Shown piece by piece: positions 43,966 through 53,515 of a stretch of DNA of 64,000 nucleotides (position 1 is its first letter; each line of letters begins with the position of its first letter). The notes under the pieces are model-generated. The model was given only the letters and a program-made list of their open reading frames with translations, was not told the DNA's origin and searched no databases. The DNA is taken from positions 62,001 to 126,000 of the forward strand of contig NZ_WELK01000006.1 of assembly GCF_009799925.1 (NCBI RefSeq). Direction: 5' to 3'. This DNA is from Pseudomonas sp. R-28-1W-6 (GTDB lineage: Bacteria; Pseudomonadota; Gammaproteobacteria; Pseudomonadales; Pseudomonadaceae). Position numbers and translations under genes: made by a program.

Positions 43966-45083
43966 TGGCGGCGCGGATTCTCTACCTGGCCACCGCCGAT
44001 GCCCGCGGCCACCTGATGCGCGCCCAGCTGCTCGCCCAGGCCCTGGGTGGGCGTGGCGCCGAGGTGACGCTGCTGACCACCTCCGACGCGGGCGTGGCCT
44101 TCCTCGCCGAGTTCGGTATCGCCGCCGAGGTGCTGTCGCGGCATTACGCCGTGCAGTTCGACGAGCAGCAGAACATGCAGCGCGAGGCGACCGACCGCAC
44201 CGTCGCCCGCTACCTGTTCGACCCGCGCCGCATGCTGCGCGATATCTACTGGCTGCGCCGGCGCCTGGCCCGCGTCGATCTGCTGGTCAACGATTCCTTC
44301 CACCCGGCGCTGCTGGTGATGGGCTGCCTGCCGGTCTGGCGGCGCAAGATCGTCCATGTGTATGGCGCCAGCCTGCGCCAGGCGCTGCAGGAGAACTTCC
44401 ACGGGCGCCTGCCCGGCTGGCTGGCGCGCGCCTTCGCGGCGGCCATCGGTTTCGAGCTGGGGCGTGCGCGGGCCCGGCTGCAGCATGATTTCGCCTATGC
44501 CGAGGCCCGCGAAAGCGCGCCGGCCTGTTTCGAACTGCCGACTCCGGTGGCCCTGGCCGAGCGCCCGGCGGCCTTGCCGCCGTCTTGCGCGGCGGTCTAC
44601 CTCAATCCGCACTTTCGCGACCCGGCCCTGGCCGCGGGCGTGGAGCAGGGCCTGGCGCAGGTCGGCCTGGCCAGCCTGAGGGTGGGCGAGGGCTATGCCG
44701 AACGGGCCGGCTGGCTGGCGCGCGACCCGCGCTGGATCGATGCGGCGGCGCACAGCGCGCTGATCATCTCGGCACCGGGCATGGCCGCCTTGTCGGTGGC
44801 GCAGGTCTACCGGCGGCCGATCCTGCTGCTGGTCAGCGATCAGCCGGAGCAGCTGAGCAACGCCCGGCGTGCCGCCGAGCTGGGGTTGCGCCACGAGGTG
44901 CTGGTCTGGCGGGGCGACGCACCGCAGTTTGCCGAGCAACTGGCGGCGGCCAGCCGGCGCCTGATCGCGGCCGGCGCGGGCGAGCCGGATGATGCGCGGC
45001 TGCAGCATGCCCGGCGGCGCCTGGAGGCCTGGGTCGATTGCCTGCTGGCCTTGGCCGGCACGGCGGCGCAAAGGGCGGGGTAG
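43965..45083 (+). CDS. GT-B fold glycosyltransferase (MurG/UGT-like)
   Basis: 372 residues. The N-terminal half begins ILYLATADARGHLMRAQLLA, as in UDP-glycosyltransferases, with HARD-type Rossmann repeats. The C-terminal donor half has SALIISAPGMAALSVAQVYR followed by RPILLLVSDQPEQLSNARRA, which mirrors the G-G-x-x-T region of MurG and macrolide UGTs in degenerate form. The ATG at 43965 overlaps the ferritin-like stop. Acceptor and donor are unknown. Its clustering with a GT2 enzyme suggests a glycolipid or glycan pathway. Confidence 0.8.
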   Translation: MAARILYLATADARGHLMRAQLLAQALGGRGAEVTLLTTSDAGVAFLAEFGIAAEVLSRHYAVQFDEQQNMQREATDRTVARYLFDPRRMLRDIYWLRRRLARVDLLVNDSFHPALLVMGCLPVWRRKIVHVYGASLRQALQENFHGRLPGWLARAFAAAIGFELGRARARLQHDFAYAEARESAPACFELPTPVALAERPAALPPSCAAVYLNPHFRDPALAAGVEQGLAQVGLASLRVGEGYAERAGWLARDPRWIDAAAHSALIISAPGMAALSVAQVYRRPILLLVSDQPEQLSNARRAAELGLRHEVLVWRGDAPQFAEQLAAASRRLIAAGAGEPDDARLQHARRRLEAWVDCLLALAGTAAQRAG

Positions 45084-45164
45084 AGCACTACTCGGAATAA
45101 AGTCGGGCTGGCATCATGCGCCCGACCTGTTGTCTACTGGCGCGTCGTCCCGGAGTGCTGTCAC

Positions 45165-47447
45165 ATGATTCGCCGCTCGTTGCCTGCCGCTTTTGCCCTG
45201 TTGCTGACCCTTCCCGTTGTTGCCGCCCCGGCGGAACCGCAGACCCTGTTCAACTTCGTGCGTCCGCTGGATGCCGTGCAAGTCAGCACCGAGCAGGCCA
45301 GCCTGCCGCAGCTGACCGCCGAGCCCACCGCCGAAGGCGAGGTGCTGCGCCGCGTGCTGTTCAATGCCGGCGAGCGGCCGACCCTCAGGCTGACGCCGCA
45401 GAGCGGCGACTGGGACTGGTCGCAGAGCGGGGCCATGAGCCTGCGCATCCAGAACGCGATGGATTGGGCGATCACCCTCGATGTGCACATCGCCAGCCGC
45501 GACGGCAAGGTTCTGCACAGCCGCATCGCCCTGCCGGCCGGCCCGGCGCAGACCCTGCTGGTGCCGCTCGCGGCCAGCTCGCCGCTGGCCCGCGGCATGC
45601 GCGCCGGCCCGCCGATGCCGATTAGCGTGGGCGGCCAGCGCATCCTGCTGGCGGAAACCGTCAGCGGCGAACTGAACGCGGCCCAGGTCAGCTCGGTCAG
45701 CCTGTCCCTGGAGCGCCCGAATGCGCCGCAGAGCGTGCTGCTCGGCCGCTTCGGCGTGCAGGCGGCGGATGCCGCGCAGCAGGCCGCCTACCACGGCATC
45801 ATCGATGCCTGGGGCCAATACAGCCGCGGCCACTGGCCGGAGAAGGTCGGCAGCGACCAGCAGCTGCGCGAGGCCGCCAGCCGCGAGCAGACGCAGTTGC
45901 AGGCCTGGCTGCAGAAACGGCCGAACCAGGACCGCTTCGGCGGCCTGCTGGAAGGCCCGCAGTTCGAGGCCAAAGGCTTCTTCCGCACGGAGAAGCAGGC
46001 GGGCCGCTGGTACCTGGTGACCCCGGAGGGGCACCCGTTCTATTCCCTCGGGGTCAACGCCGTCAGTGCCTGGCAGAGCCGCACCTATGTCGAAGGCCGC
46101 GAAGCGATGTTCAGCGCCTTGCCCAAGGACGGCGAAGAGCTGGCCCGTTACTACGGCAAGAGCGACAGCCGCAGCGCCACCGGCGCCAACCGGGGGCGCG
46201 ACTTCGCCCAGGGGCGCTGGTTCGATTTCTACCAGGCCAACCTGCAGCGCAGCTACGCCCAGCCATGCCCGCCGCTGGCCGCGCCGCCGCTGGCCGCTTC
46301 GCCGGCCCCGGCCGAGCAGCAGGCTGCCGCGTGCCCGCCCGCCGGCCTGGACGCGGCGCGCTGGACCGCGCACAGCCTCGACCGTCTGCAGGCCTGGGGC
46401 TTCAACACCCTCGGCAACTGGAGCGACGACACCCTCGGCGCGGCCCAGCGCATGCCCTACACGGTGCCGCTGTCGATCTCCGGCGACTACGCCACCATCA
46501 GCACCGGTCTCGACTGGTGGGGCGGGGTGCCCGACCCGTTCGACCCGCGCTTCGCCATGGCCGCCGAACGGGCCATCGCCATCGCCAGCCGCGACCGTCG
46601 CGACGATCCCTGGCTGCTCGGCTTCTTCGCCGACAACGAACTGGCCTGGGCCTCGCCCGGCAGCGAGCCCAAGGCGCGCTATGCCCTGGCCTACAACACC
46701 CTGCGCCTGACCACCGACGTGCCGGCCAAGCGCGCCTTCCTCAAGCTGCTGCGCGACAAGTACCGCAACCAGAATGGCCTGTCCAAGGCCTGGGGCATCC
46801 AGCTGAGCGCCTGGGAGCTGATGGAAGACCCGGGTTTCGAGGCGCCGCTGCCGAGCGCCGAGCACCCGCAGATCGAGGCCGACCTGCAGAGCTTCCAGCG
46901 CCTGTTCGCCGACACCTACTTCAAGACCATCGCCGATTCGCTGAAGTGGCACGCGCCCAACCACCTGCTGCTGGGCGGCCGTTTCGCCATCACCACACCC
47001 GAGGCGATTGCCGCCTGCGCCCAGTACTGCGATGTCATGAGTTTCAACTTCTACACCCGCGAACCGCAGCATGGTTATGACTTCGCCACCCTGCGCGCGC
47101 TGGACAAGCCGCTGCTGATCAGCGAGTTCCACTTCGGTTCCCGTGACCGCGGCCCGTTCTGGGGCGGGGTCAGCGAGGTGTACAAGGAAGAGGAGCGCGG
47201 CCCGGCCTATGCGCACTTCCTCGACAAGGCCCTGGAGGAGCCGACCATCGTCGGCGTGCACTGGTTCCAATACCTCGATCAACCGGTCAGCGGGCGCCTG
47301 CTCGATGGCGAGAACGGCCACCTCGGCCTGCTCGGCATCACCGACCGCCCCTGGCAGGGCTTCGTCGAGGCGGTGCGCAAGAGCAACCTGCAGGTTGCCG
47401 CGAAACTGCTCAAGGCCAGCCCGAAACCGACTGCGTCGCAACTTTGA
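45165..47447 (+). CDS. Agarase-like glycoside hydrolase (GH42/GH50-like, clan GH-A)
   Basis: 760 residues with a signal peptide (LLLTLPVVA-APAEP). An N-terminal beta-sandwich of about 190 residues precedes a TIM barrel whose catalytic residues lie in GFFADNELAWA (acid/base Glu) and LLISEFHFGSRD (nucleophile Glu). PEGHPFYSLGVNAV and VHWFQYLDQPVSG flank the barrel as in agarases and beta-galactosidases of this clan. A Pro/Ala-rich insertion near 365-385 (PPLAAPPLAASPAPAEQ) looks like a loop linker. The natural glycan is not known; it may be a plant, algal or self-made polysaccharide. It is 81 bases downstream of the glycosyltransferase group. Confidence 0.85.
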   Translation: MIRRSLPAAFALLLTLPVVAAPAEPQTLFNFVRPLDAVQVSTEQASLPQLTAEPTAEGEVLRRVLFNAGERPTLRLTPQSGDWDWSQSGAMSLRIQNAMDWAITLDVHIASRDGKVLHSRIALPAGPAQTLLVPLAASSPLARGMRAGPPMPISVGGQRILLAETVSGELNAAQVSSVSLSLERPNAPQSVLLGRFGVQAADAAQQAAYHGIIDAWGQYSRGHWPEKVGSDQQLREAASREQTQLQAWLQKRPNQDRFGGLLEGPQFEAKGFFRTEKQAGRWYLVTPEGHPFYSLGVNAVSAWQSRTYVEGREAMFSALPKDGEELARYYGKSDSRSATGANRGRDFAQGRWFDFYQANLQRSYAQPCPPLAAPPLAASPAPAEQQAAACPPAGLDAARWTAHSLDRLQAWGFNTLGNWSDDTLGAAQRMPYTVPLSISGDYATISTGLDWWGGVPDPFDPRFAMAAERAIAIASRDRRDDPWLLGFFADNELAWASPGSEPKARYALAYNTLRLTTDVPAKRAFLKLLRDKYRNQNGLSKAWGIQLSAWELMEDPGFEAPLPSAEHPQIEADLQSFQRLFADTYFKTIADSLKWHAPNHLLLGGRFAITTPEAIAACAQYCDVMSFNFYTREPQHGYDFATLRALDKPLLISEFHFGSRDRGPFWGGVSEVYKEEERGPAYAHFLDKALEEPTIVGVHWFQYLDQPVSGRLLDGENGHLGLLGITDRPWQGFVEAVRKSNLQVAAKLLKASPKPTASQL

Positions 47448-47550
47448 GGCGCACCGTTGGTCTGACCGACGGCGCTGGCTGAAACGTCAGGATTCACATG
47501 CGCGGCTGCGGCTGGAACAATGCCGGCCAGTCTGACCGAGGAGTATCAGG

Positions 47551-48696
47551 TTGCAGATCCAGGGCCATTTCGACCTGCGTTTCGAAGCGCTGAAAGACGC
47601 CTTCGCCGAGTTGTTCAACGATCCCCAGGAACGTGGCGCCGCCCTGTGCGTGCAGATCGGCGGGGACACCGTGGTCGACCTGTGGGCCGGTGTGGCCGAC
47701 AAGGACGGCGAGCAGGCCTGGCACAGTGACACCATCCTCAACCTGTTTTCCTGCACCAAGACCTTCGCCGCGGTGGCTGCCCTGCAGCTGGTCGGCGAGG
47801 GCAAGCTCGACCTGGACGTGCCGGTGGCGCACTACTGGCCGGAATTCGCCGCGGCCGGCAAGGCGCGCATCACCACGCGCCAGCTGCTGGCCCACACCGC
47901 CGGCCTGCCGGCCCTGCGCGAGCTGCTGCCGGCCGAAGCCCTGTACGACTGGGCGCAGATGACCACGGCCCTGGCCAACGAACAGCCCTGGTGGACGCCC
48001 GGTGAAGGCCATGGCTATGCGGCCATCACCTACGGCTGGCTGGTCGGGGAAGTGCTGCGGCGCATCGATGGTCGCGGCCCCGGCGAGTCCATCGCCGCGC
48101 GCATCGCCAGGCCCCTGGGCCTGGATTTCCATGTCGGCCTGGCCGACAGCGAATTCGCCCGCGTCGCCCATATCGCACGCAAGAAGGGCGAGCTGGGCGA
48201 CGCCGCCGCGCAACGCCTGCTGCGCTGCATGATGAGCGAGCCGACGGCGATGAGCACACGGGCTTTCGCCAATCCGCCGTCTATCCTTACCAGTACCAAC
48301 AAACCCGAGTGGCGGCGCATGCAGCAACCCGCAGCCAATGGCCATGGCCATGCCCGTTCGCTGGCCGGCTTCTATGCCGGCCTGCTGGATGGTCGCCTGC
48401 TCGAAGCCGAACTGCTCAACGAGATGACCCGCGAGCACGCCTGCGGCGAGGACAAGACCCTGCTCACCCGGACCCGCCTGGGCCTGGGCTGCATGCTCGA
48501 CCAGGCCGAGGTGGCCAACGCCACCTACGGCCTCGGGCGCAAGGCCTTCGGCCATCCCGGCGCGGGCGGTTCGGTGGGCTTTGCCGACCCCGAGCGCGAG
48601 GTCGCCTTCGGCTTCGTCACCAACAGCCTCGGCCCCTATGTATTGATGGACCCGCGCGCGCAGAAACTGGCGCGTGCGCTGGGCCAATGCCTTTGA
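47551..48696 (+). CDS. Beta-lactamase-related serine esterase (family VIII type)
   Basis: 381 residues, no signal peptide. The catalytic Ser-x-x-Lys is NLFSCTKTFAAV (residues about 65-75), with Tyr in HGYAAITYGWL, where the class C YxN is replaced by YAA, as in family VIII esterases. FGHPGAGGSVGFADPE supplies the KTG-like strand. Start TTG at 47551 has GAGGAG 7 bases upstream and homology begins immediately. It likely hydrolyses short-chain esters. From memory a similar gene precedes the OmpA gene in P. aeruginosa. Confidence 0.88.
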   Translation: MQIQGHFDLRFEALKDAFAELFNDPQERGAALCVQIGGDTVVDLWAGVADKDGEQAWHSDTILNLFSCTKTFAAVAALQLVGEGKLDLDVPVAHYWPEFAAAGKARITTRQLLAHTAGLPALRELLPAEALYDWAQMTTALANEQPWWTPGEGHGYAAITYGWLVGEVLRRIDGRGPGESIAARIARPLGLDFHVGLADSEFARVAHIARKKGELGDAAAQRLLRCMMSEPTAMSTRAFANPPSILTSTNKPEWRRMQQPAANGHGHARSLAGFYAGLLDGRLLEAELLNEMTREHACGEDKTLLTRTRLGLGCMLDQAEVANATYGLGRKAFGHPGAGGSVGFADPEREVAFGFVTNSLGPYVLMDPRAQKLARALGQCL

Positions 48697-48719
48697 ACCC
48701 CGTTTCGTGGATACCCGAC

Positions 48720-49421
48720 ATGCCTAAGCACGCGCTTTCCCTGCTGTTCTGCTTCACTCTCGCTGCCTGTGCCGGCTCTGCCGACAAGCCCGCGGAAAAA
48801 GCCGCCGACAAGTCCGCTGCCAGCAGCTGGTGGTCGTTCGGCAGCGTGGAGAAGGCCAAGACGCCGGCCGCCGTACCGAAGGTCGATCACCAGCTCACCG
48901 ATGCCTGGCTCGACGAATACGAGCCGCGCCTGCGCGAGGCGCTGAAGGGCAGCAAGCTGCAGCTGGAACGGCAGAAGAACGTGCTGGTGGTGACGGCGCC
49001 GGTGCAGAGCTCGTTCAACCCGGACCGCCCGAGCATGCTGATGCCGGCGGTGCTCGGTCCCTTCACCCGGGTGGCCAAGCTGCTGGAGAAGGACCCCCGC
49101 ACCGCCGTGCTGATTCTCGGCCACGCCGACAGCAGCGGCCAGGTCGAGGCCAACCGCAAGCTCAGCGAAGACCGCGCCAAGGCCGTGGCTTCGATCTTCC
49201 GCCTCAGCGGTCTGCAGCGTGACCGCCTGCTGCTCAAAGGCCTGGGCTCGGTGATGCCGCGTGCGGCCAACGACAGCGCCGAGGGCCGCGCCCTCAACCG
49301 CCGGGTGGAAATCGTGCTGACGCCGCAGCCGACCCTGGTCGCCCTGCTGGCCAAGTACAGCCAGCCGGCGGCTCCGGCACAAACTGTCGCAGATCAAGGT
49401 AAGCAGGTGGCGGTCGAGTAA
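48720..49421 (+). CDS. OmpA family lipoprotein
   Basis: 233 residues. Lipobox LAACAG, a Lys/Ala/Ser-rich linker ([19 protein letters not shown]), then a divergent OmpA domain: [38 protein letters not shown] and [23 protein letters not shown], with the peptidoglycan-binding Asp and Arg pattern. Unlike the pair at 35910-37390, the N-terminal glycine zipper is lacking. It lies 23 bases after the esterase gene and is followed by pdxH after 31 bases. Anchors the outer membrane or senses cell wall. Confidence 0.9.
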   Translation: MPKHALSLLFCFTLAACAGSADKPAEKAADKSAASSWWSFGSVEKAKTPAAVPKVDHQLTDAWLDEYEPRLREALKGSKLQLERQKNVLVVTAPVQSSFNPDRPSMLMPAVLGPFTRVAKLLEKDPRTAVLILGHADSSGQVEANRKLSEDRAKAVASIFRLSGLQRDRLLLKGLGSVMPRAANDSAEGRALNRRVEIVLTPQPTLVALLAKYSQPAAPAQTVADQGKQVAVE

Positions 49422-49452
49422 GCTGGAGCTGTCATTTTCAGGAGGCTTCACC

Positions 49453-50100
49453 ATGGCCCATACCCTGGCCGATATGCGCCGCGACTACACCCGCGATGGT
49501 CTCTGCGAGACCCAGGCTCCGGACGAGCCGTATTCCCTGTTCCGCCAGTGGTTCGCCGATGCGGTGAAAACCGAGCAGCCGCCGGTGGAGCCCAACGCCA
49601 TGACCCTGGCCACGGTGGACGAGGCCGGTCGCCCGCACTGCCGCGTGCTGCTGCTCAAGGGCCTGGACGAGCGCGGCTTCACCTTCTTCAGTAACTACGA
49701 CAGCGCCAAGGGCGAGCAGCTGACTGCCCGGCCGTTCGCCGCGATGACCTTCTTCTGGCCGACCCTGGAGCGCCAGGTGCGCATCGAGGGGCGGGTCGAG
49801 CGGGTCACGGCCGAGGAATCGGATGCCTATTTCCAGGTGCGCCCGCTGGGCAGCCGCCTGGGCGCCTGGGCCTCGCCGCAGAGCCGGGTGATCCGCGATC
49901 GCGGCGAGCTGGAAGGGCTGCTCAGCGAAGCCGAACAGCGTTTTCTCGATAAGGCGCCGCACTGCCCGCCACACTGGGGCGGCTATCGCTTGCTGGCCGA
50001 GCGCATCGAGTTCTGGCAGGGCCGCTCCAGCCGCCTGCATGACCGCCTCAACTATCGCCTGCAGGACGCCGGCTGGTTGCGCGAGCGCCTGGCGCCCTGA
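49453..50100 (+). CDS. pdxH: Pyridoxine/pyridoxamine 5'-phosphate oxidase
   Basis: Oxidises pyridoxine- or pyridoxamine-5'-phosphate to PLP with FMN and oxygen. 215 residues, normal length, with [37 protein letters not shown], the FMN-binding [11 protein letters not shown] region and the C-terminal [15 protein letters not shown] with the conserved RLHDR substrate motif. Start with AGGAGGC upstream. B6 made here feeds CobC and other PLP enzymes only in the general metabolic sense. Confidence 0.97.
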   Translation: MAHTLADMRRDYTRDGLCETQAPDEPYSLFRQWFADAVKTEQPPVEPNAMTLATVDEAGRPHCRVLLLKGLDERGFTFFSNYDSAKGEQLTARPFAAMTFFWPTLERQVRIEGRVERVTAEESDAYFQVRPLGSRLGAWASPQSRVIRDRGELEGLLSEAEQRFLDKAPHCPPHWGGYRLLAERIEFWQGRSSRLHDRLNYRLQDAGWLRERLAP

Positions 50101-50110
50101 ACCGCGGCGC

Positions 50111-50134
50111 TGCCGGGGTGCGTACGCCCCGGCA
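50111..50134. terminator. Possible hairpin terminator after pdxH
   Basis: TGCCGGGG (50111-50118), 8-base loop, CCCCGGCA (50127-50134) form an 8-bp stem 11 bases after pdxH, facing the convergent small gene ending at 50184. No T run; several more GC-rich inverted pairs follow to 50180. Confidence 0.4.
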
Positions 50135-50183
50135 TGGCTTGGCCGGCGGCTGCCGCCGGGCATGAGCGGCGGCGCAGCCCGCC

Positions 50184-50420
50184 TCAGGCGCAGCGGTACT
50201 CGTCGGCGGCGCGTTGTAGCCAGGCCGGCAGTTCGCCGCGCTTGACCCCGGCGGCCTTGGCCGCGTCGAGGCGTTCGAGCATGTAGGCGCGTTTGGCCGC
50301 GTCGTCGCCGGCCAGTGACAGGGCCAGGTCGCGGTCGACCCAGCGCTTGATGCGCACGTACAGCCACCAGTGGAAGTACAGACCGGCGGCGGTGGTGATG
50401 AAGATGATGAAGTAATCCAT
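50184..50420 (-). CDS. Small hypothetical membrane-anchored protein, 78 residues
   Basis: Starts MDYFIIFITTAAGLYFHWWLYVRIKRWVDRDLA, a single membrane span (about 3-22) with a basic cytoplasmic face, followed by an alpha-helical tail (AAKRAYMLERLDAAKAAGVKRGELPAWLQRAADEYRC). A small PdxH-adjacent protein is, from memory, also found in P. aeruginosa. The function is unknown. It is convergent with pdxH and divergent from the SlyB-like gene, so probably monocistronic. Confidence 0.78.
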   Translation of the reverse strand: MDYFIIFITTAAGLYFHWWLYVRIKRWVDRDLALSLAGDDAAKRAYMLERLDAAKAAGVKRGELPAWLQRAADEYRCA

Positions 50421-50584
50421 GCGGCGATCTCGACGTGGCTGATGGCGCCACCTTAGCCAAATCGGGGCCAGGCGAGAACCGGACCTATTGTCGCGACCAG
50501 CCGCTAAACTAGTGGAACAAGGTGCGAGTGACATCCCTCGGTCGGCAGGGTCTAATGTTCACTGCCTTTCACGGAGAGAATCAA

Positions 50585-51049
50585 ATGCGTAAATCCATGC
50601 TGTTGACTGCGACTGTTGCCGCCCTGACGCTCACGCTGGGTGGTTGCGTGTCCAACCTCAGTGGCGACAGCTACAGCCGCGACGAGGCGCGTAAGGTGCA
50701 GACCGTGCGCATGGGCACCATCGAGTCGCTGCGTCCGGTGAAGATCGAGGGCACCAAGACGCCGATCGGCGCCGGTGCCGGTGCGGTGGCCGGCGGTGTG
50801 GCCGCCAGCGGCATCGGCGACGGCCGCGGTTCGGTGGTGGCGGCGGTGATCGGCGCGGTCGCCGGTGGCCTGCTCGGTTCCATGACCGAGGAAGGCCTGA
50901 CCCGCACCCAGGGTGTGGAAATCACCGTGCGCGAAGACGACGGCACCCTGCGCGCCTACGTGCAGGAAGTGCAGGAGAATGAAATCTTCCGTGTCGGCGA
51001 GCGCGTGCGCATCATGAGCGTCGACGGCACCAGCCGCGTCGCCCACTGA
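50585..51049 (+). CDS. Glycine zipper lipoprotein, SlyB-like
   Basis: 154 residues. Lipoprotein signal with LTLGGC, then a glycine zipper of two hydrophobic helices rich in small residues (GAGAGAVAGGVAASGIG, AAVIGAVAGGLLGSMTEEG), then a soluble tail with ITVREDDGTLRAYVQEVQE. SlyB/Pal-like proteins of this type stabilise the outer membrane under stress. The start ATG has GGAGAG upstream. A bidirectional terminator follows at 51157-51183. Confidence 0.9.
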   Translation: MRKSMLLTATVAALTLTLGGCVSNLSGDSYSRDEARKVQTVRMGTIESLRPVKIEGTKTPIGAGAGAVAGGVAASGIGDGRGSVVAAVIGAVAGGLLGSMTEEGLTRTQGVEITVREDDGTLRAYVQEVQENEIFRVGERVRIMSVDGTSRVAH

Positions 51050-51156
51050 GGCGCCAGCGGGCCGTTGCAGGCAATCGCAGGTTGCCGGTGGGAGCGGCTC
51101 GCGGCGTGAAGCCAGGCTTGCACGGGGGAGGCTGCGGCCGATGGCCAGGGGCCAGA

Positions 51157-51183
51157 AAAAAGCCGGCGTGATGCCGGCTTTTT
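51157..51183. terminator. Bidirectional terminator between slyB-like and nhaA
   Basis: AAAAAGCCGGC (51157-51167), loop GTGAT, GCCGGCTTTTT (51173-51183) is an 11-bp perfect stem with A and T runs, placed between the convergent ends of the SlyB-like gene and nhaA. Confidence 0.92.
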
Positions 51184-51195
51184 CATGCCCGGGAT

Positions 51196-52371
51196 TCAGG
51201 CATTCTTGCGCGCGGCGGCGGCCGTGATGGCATAGCCGAGGATGGCGGCAAGCACCGAGCCGGTGAGGATGCCGATGCGATCGGCGCCGGCGTACTCGCT
51301 GACTCCGGGCGGGAAGGCCAGGGAACCGACGAACAGGCTCATGGTGAAACCGATGCCGCAGAGCACCGCGACCCCCAGCACCTGGCCCCAGTTGGCCCCG
51401 GCCGGCAACTGGGTCGCCCGGCTCTGCACCGCCAGCCAGGTCATGCCGAACACGCCGACGGTCTTGCCCAGCAGCAGGCCGGCCGCGATGCCCAGCGGCA
51501 CCGGGCTGATGAAGCTGTCCAGGCTCAGGCCGGCCAGCGGCACGCCGGCGTTGGCGAAGGCGAACAGCGGCAGGATGCCGAACGCCACCCAGGGGTGCAG
51601 GGCGTGTTCCAGGGCGCGGGCTGGCGAGGGCACGCCAGCGGCGGTGCGCAGCGGGATGATCAGCGCCAGCACCACCCCGGCCAGGGTCGCATGCACGCCG
51701 CTCTTCAGCACGCAGACCCACACCAGCAGGCCGATCACCAGGTACGGGCCGAGCTTGGTCACGCCCAGGCGGTTGAACACCAGCAGCAGGCCGAGCAGGG
51801 CGCCGGCGAGCACCAGCGACAGGGTCGACAGCTCGGCCGAGTAGAACAGGGCGATGACGATGATCGAGCCGAGGTCGTCGATGATCGCCAGGGTCATCAG
51901 GAACAGCTTGAGCGACAGCGGCACGCGCTTGCCGAGCAGGCCGAGCACGCCGAGGGCGAAGGCGATGTCGGTGGCCATGGGGATGGCCCAGCCACTGGCC
52001 GCGTCCGGATTGCCCCGATTGAAGAACAGGAACACCAGCGCCGGCACCAGCATGCCGCCGATCGCCGCCGCGCCGGGCAGGATGAGCTGGGATGGCTTGG
52101 CCAGGTGGCCTTCGAGTACCTCGCGCTTGATCTCCAGGCCGACGATGAGGAAAAACAGTGCCATCAGGCCGTCGTTGATCCACAGCAACAGGGGCTTGGC
52201 GATCTGCAGGGCGCCGACCTGGACGGCCACCGGGGTATCCAGCAGGCCGTTGTAGAGAAAGGCCAGCGGCGAGTTGTTGCTGATCAGGGCCAGGACGGCG
52301 GCGGCAATCAGCAGCAGGCCGCTGGCGGATTCCAGCTGGAAGAAGCGGGTAACGGCATTACGCAGAGTCAA
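51196..52371 (-). CDS. nhaA: Na+/H+ antiporter NhaA
   Basis: Inner membrane antiporter of 391 residues that expels Na+ against H+ for pH and salt tolerance. Twelve hydrophobic segments; the ion-binding motif is [17 protein letters not shown] (helix IV, Asp of TD) and [16 protein letters not shown] (helix V, the paired Asp residues). [19 protein letters not shown] near the start is family-typical. The start ATG at 52371 has GGAGG on its strand. Upstream on the minus strand is an AT-rich region with TATAAT. Confidence 0.96.
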   Translation of the reverse strand: MTLRNAVTRFFQLESASGLLLIAAAVLALISNNSPLAFLYNGLLDTPVAVQVGALQIAKPLLLWINDGLMALFFLIVGLEIKREVLEGHLAKPSQLILPGAAAIGGMLVPALVFLFFNRGNPDAASGWAIPMATDIAFALGVLGLLGKRVPLSLKLFLMTLAIIDDLGSIIVIALFYSAELSTLSLVLAGALLGLLLVFNRLGVTKLGPYLVIGLLVWVCVLKSGVHATLAGVVLALIIPLRTAAGVPSPARALEHALHPWVAFGILPLFAFANAGVPLAGLSLDSFISPVPLGIAAGLLLGKTVGVFGMTWLAVQSRATQLPAGANWGQVLGVAVLCGIGFTMSLFVGSLAFPPGVSEYAGADRIGILTGSVLAAILGYAITAAAARKNA

Positions 52372-52437
52372 GATACAGACCTCCTGAACGGGTTTCGGAG
52401 TTAACCCTATCCCGTGAAGCAGTTTTATAAAACAAAA

Positions 52438-52443
52438 ATTATA
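52438..52443 (-). promoter_or_regulatory. Candidate -10 box upstream of nhaA
   Basis: TATAAT read on the minus strand, 72 bases upstream of the nhaA ATG inside the most AT-rich 45 bases of the region (52425-52470). A -35 match is poor, so this is only a candidate. Confidence 0.35.
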
Positions 52444-52576
52444 TTCTTTTTAGTTATTAAAAATTGCAGAGCCTGTCCCTGTGGCTGCAACAGTTGCCGC
52501 CAATCGACGGCCTGACTGTATCGGTGTGGCGGCCGGCAACGCTTCTATACTGCGGCTTTGCCTATGGGGATTGGGA

Positions 52577-53485
52577 ATGCACAGCGGGCACGGGCGTGGG
52601 CTGGCGATGGCGTGTCTGGTACTGGCCATGGCCCTGTGGGGCAGCTCGTTCATCGCCCTCAAGTTCGCCTTCGGCGAGCTGCCGCCGATGTGGGTGATCT
52701 TCGGCCGCATGGCCCTGGGCAGCCTGGTGTTCCTGCTGGCCTGGCGCTGGCGCGGCCGGCTCGACTACCGCGCCGGCGACTGGAAGTACCTGCTCGCCCT
52801 GACCGCCTGCGAGCCCTGCCTGTACTTCATCTTCGAGGCCCTGGCGTTGCAGAACACCAGCGCCGCCCAGGCCGGGATGATCACCGCGCTGTTGCCGCTG
52901 CTGGTGGCGATGGGCGCCTACGTGTTCCTGCACGAACGGATCGCGCGCACCACCCTGGCCGGCTTTCTCCTGGCGGTGGTCGGTTCGGTCTGGCTGAGCC
53001 TGGCCGGCGAGGCCAGCAGCGGCGCGCCGGCGCCGCTGCTGGGCAACTTCTACGAATTCCTCGCCATGCTCTGCGCCACCGGTTACACCCTGCTGCTGAA
53101 GTTCCTCAGCGAGCGCTATTCGCCCTTCATCCTCACCGCCATGCAGGCCTTCATCGGTTCGCTGTTCTTCCTGCCGCTGGCGCTGGCTACCGAGCCGTTG
53201 CCCAATGAGTTCAGCCCCCTCGGCGTCGGTTCGGTGGTGTACCTCGGTCTGCTGGTCACGGTCGGCGCCTATGGCCTGTACAACTACGGCGTGAGTCGCC
53301 TGCCGGCCAGCCAGGCATCGGGGTTCACCAACCTGATCCCGGTATTCACCCTGATCTTCGCCGCGCTGCTGCTGGGCGAGCGCCTGAGCCCGCCGCAATA
53401 CCTGGCCGCGGCGCTGGTATTCTTCGGCGTGGCGCTGAGCCAGTGGCGCAGCAGCGCACCGGCGCCGGCGGGGATTCTCGACTGA
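52577..53485 (+). CDS. EamA/DMT family transporter
   Basis: 302 residues with ten hydrophobic segments in two EamA repeats: the first begins ACLVLAMALWGSSFIALKF, the second ANLYEFLAML. ALQNTSAAQAGMITALLPLL and NYGVSRLPASQASGFTNLIPVF are the usual repeat signatures. Drug/metabolite exporters of this family carry amino acids, amines or metabolites; substrate is unknown here. The ATG at 52577 follows GGGGATTGGGA. Independent of nhaA, which is divergent. Confidence 0.9.
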   Translation: MHSGHGRGLAMACLVLAMALWGSSFIALKFAFGELPPMWVIFGRMALGSLVFLLAWRWRGRLDYRAGDWKYLLALTACEPCLYFIFEALALQNTSAAQAGMITALLPLLVAMGAYVFLHERIARTTLAGFLLAVVGSVWLSLAGEASSGAPAPLLGNFYEFLAMLCATGYTLLLKFLSERYSPFILTAMQAFIGSLFFLPLALATEPLPNEFSPLGVGSVVYLGLLVTVGAYGLYNYGVSRLPASQASGFTNLIPVFTLIFAALLLGERLSPPQYLAAALVFFGVALSQWRSSAPAPAGILD

Positions 53486-53515
53486 TGCGATAGCGCCCGG
53501 TAGGGTGGGGGCGGC

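Noticed and set aside
45114..47441. 775-codon open frame opposite the agarase-like gene
   Set aside because: Antisense shadow; the plus-strand frame has a signal peptide and catalytic motifs.
52425..52470. AT-rich patch as a replication origin or attachment site
   Set aside because: Only 45 bases, no DnaA-box cluster or direct repeats; a promoter region for nhaA is sufficient.
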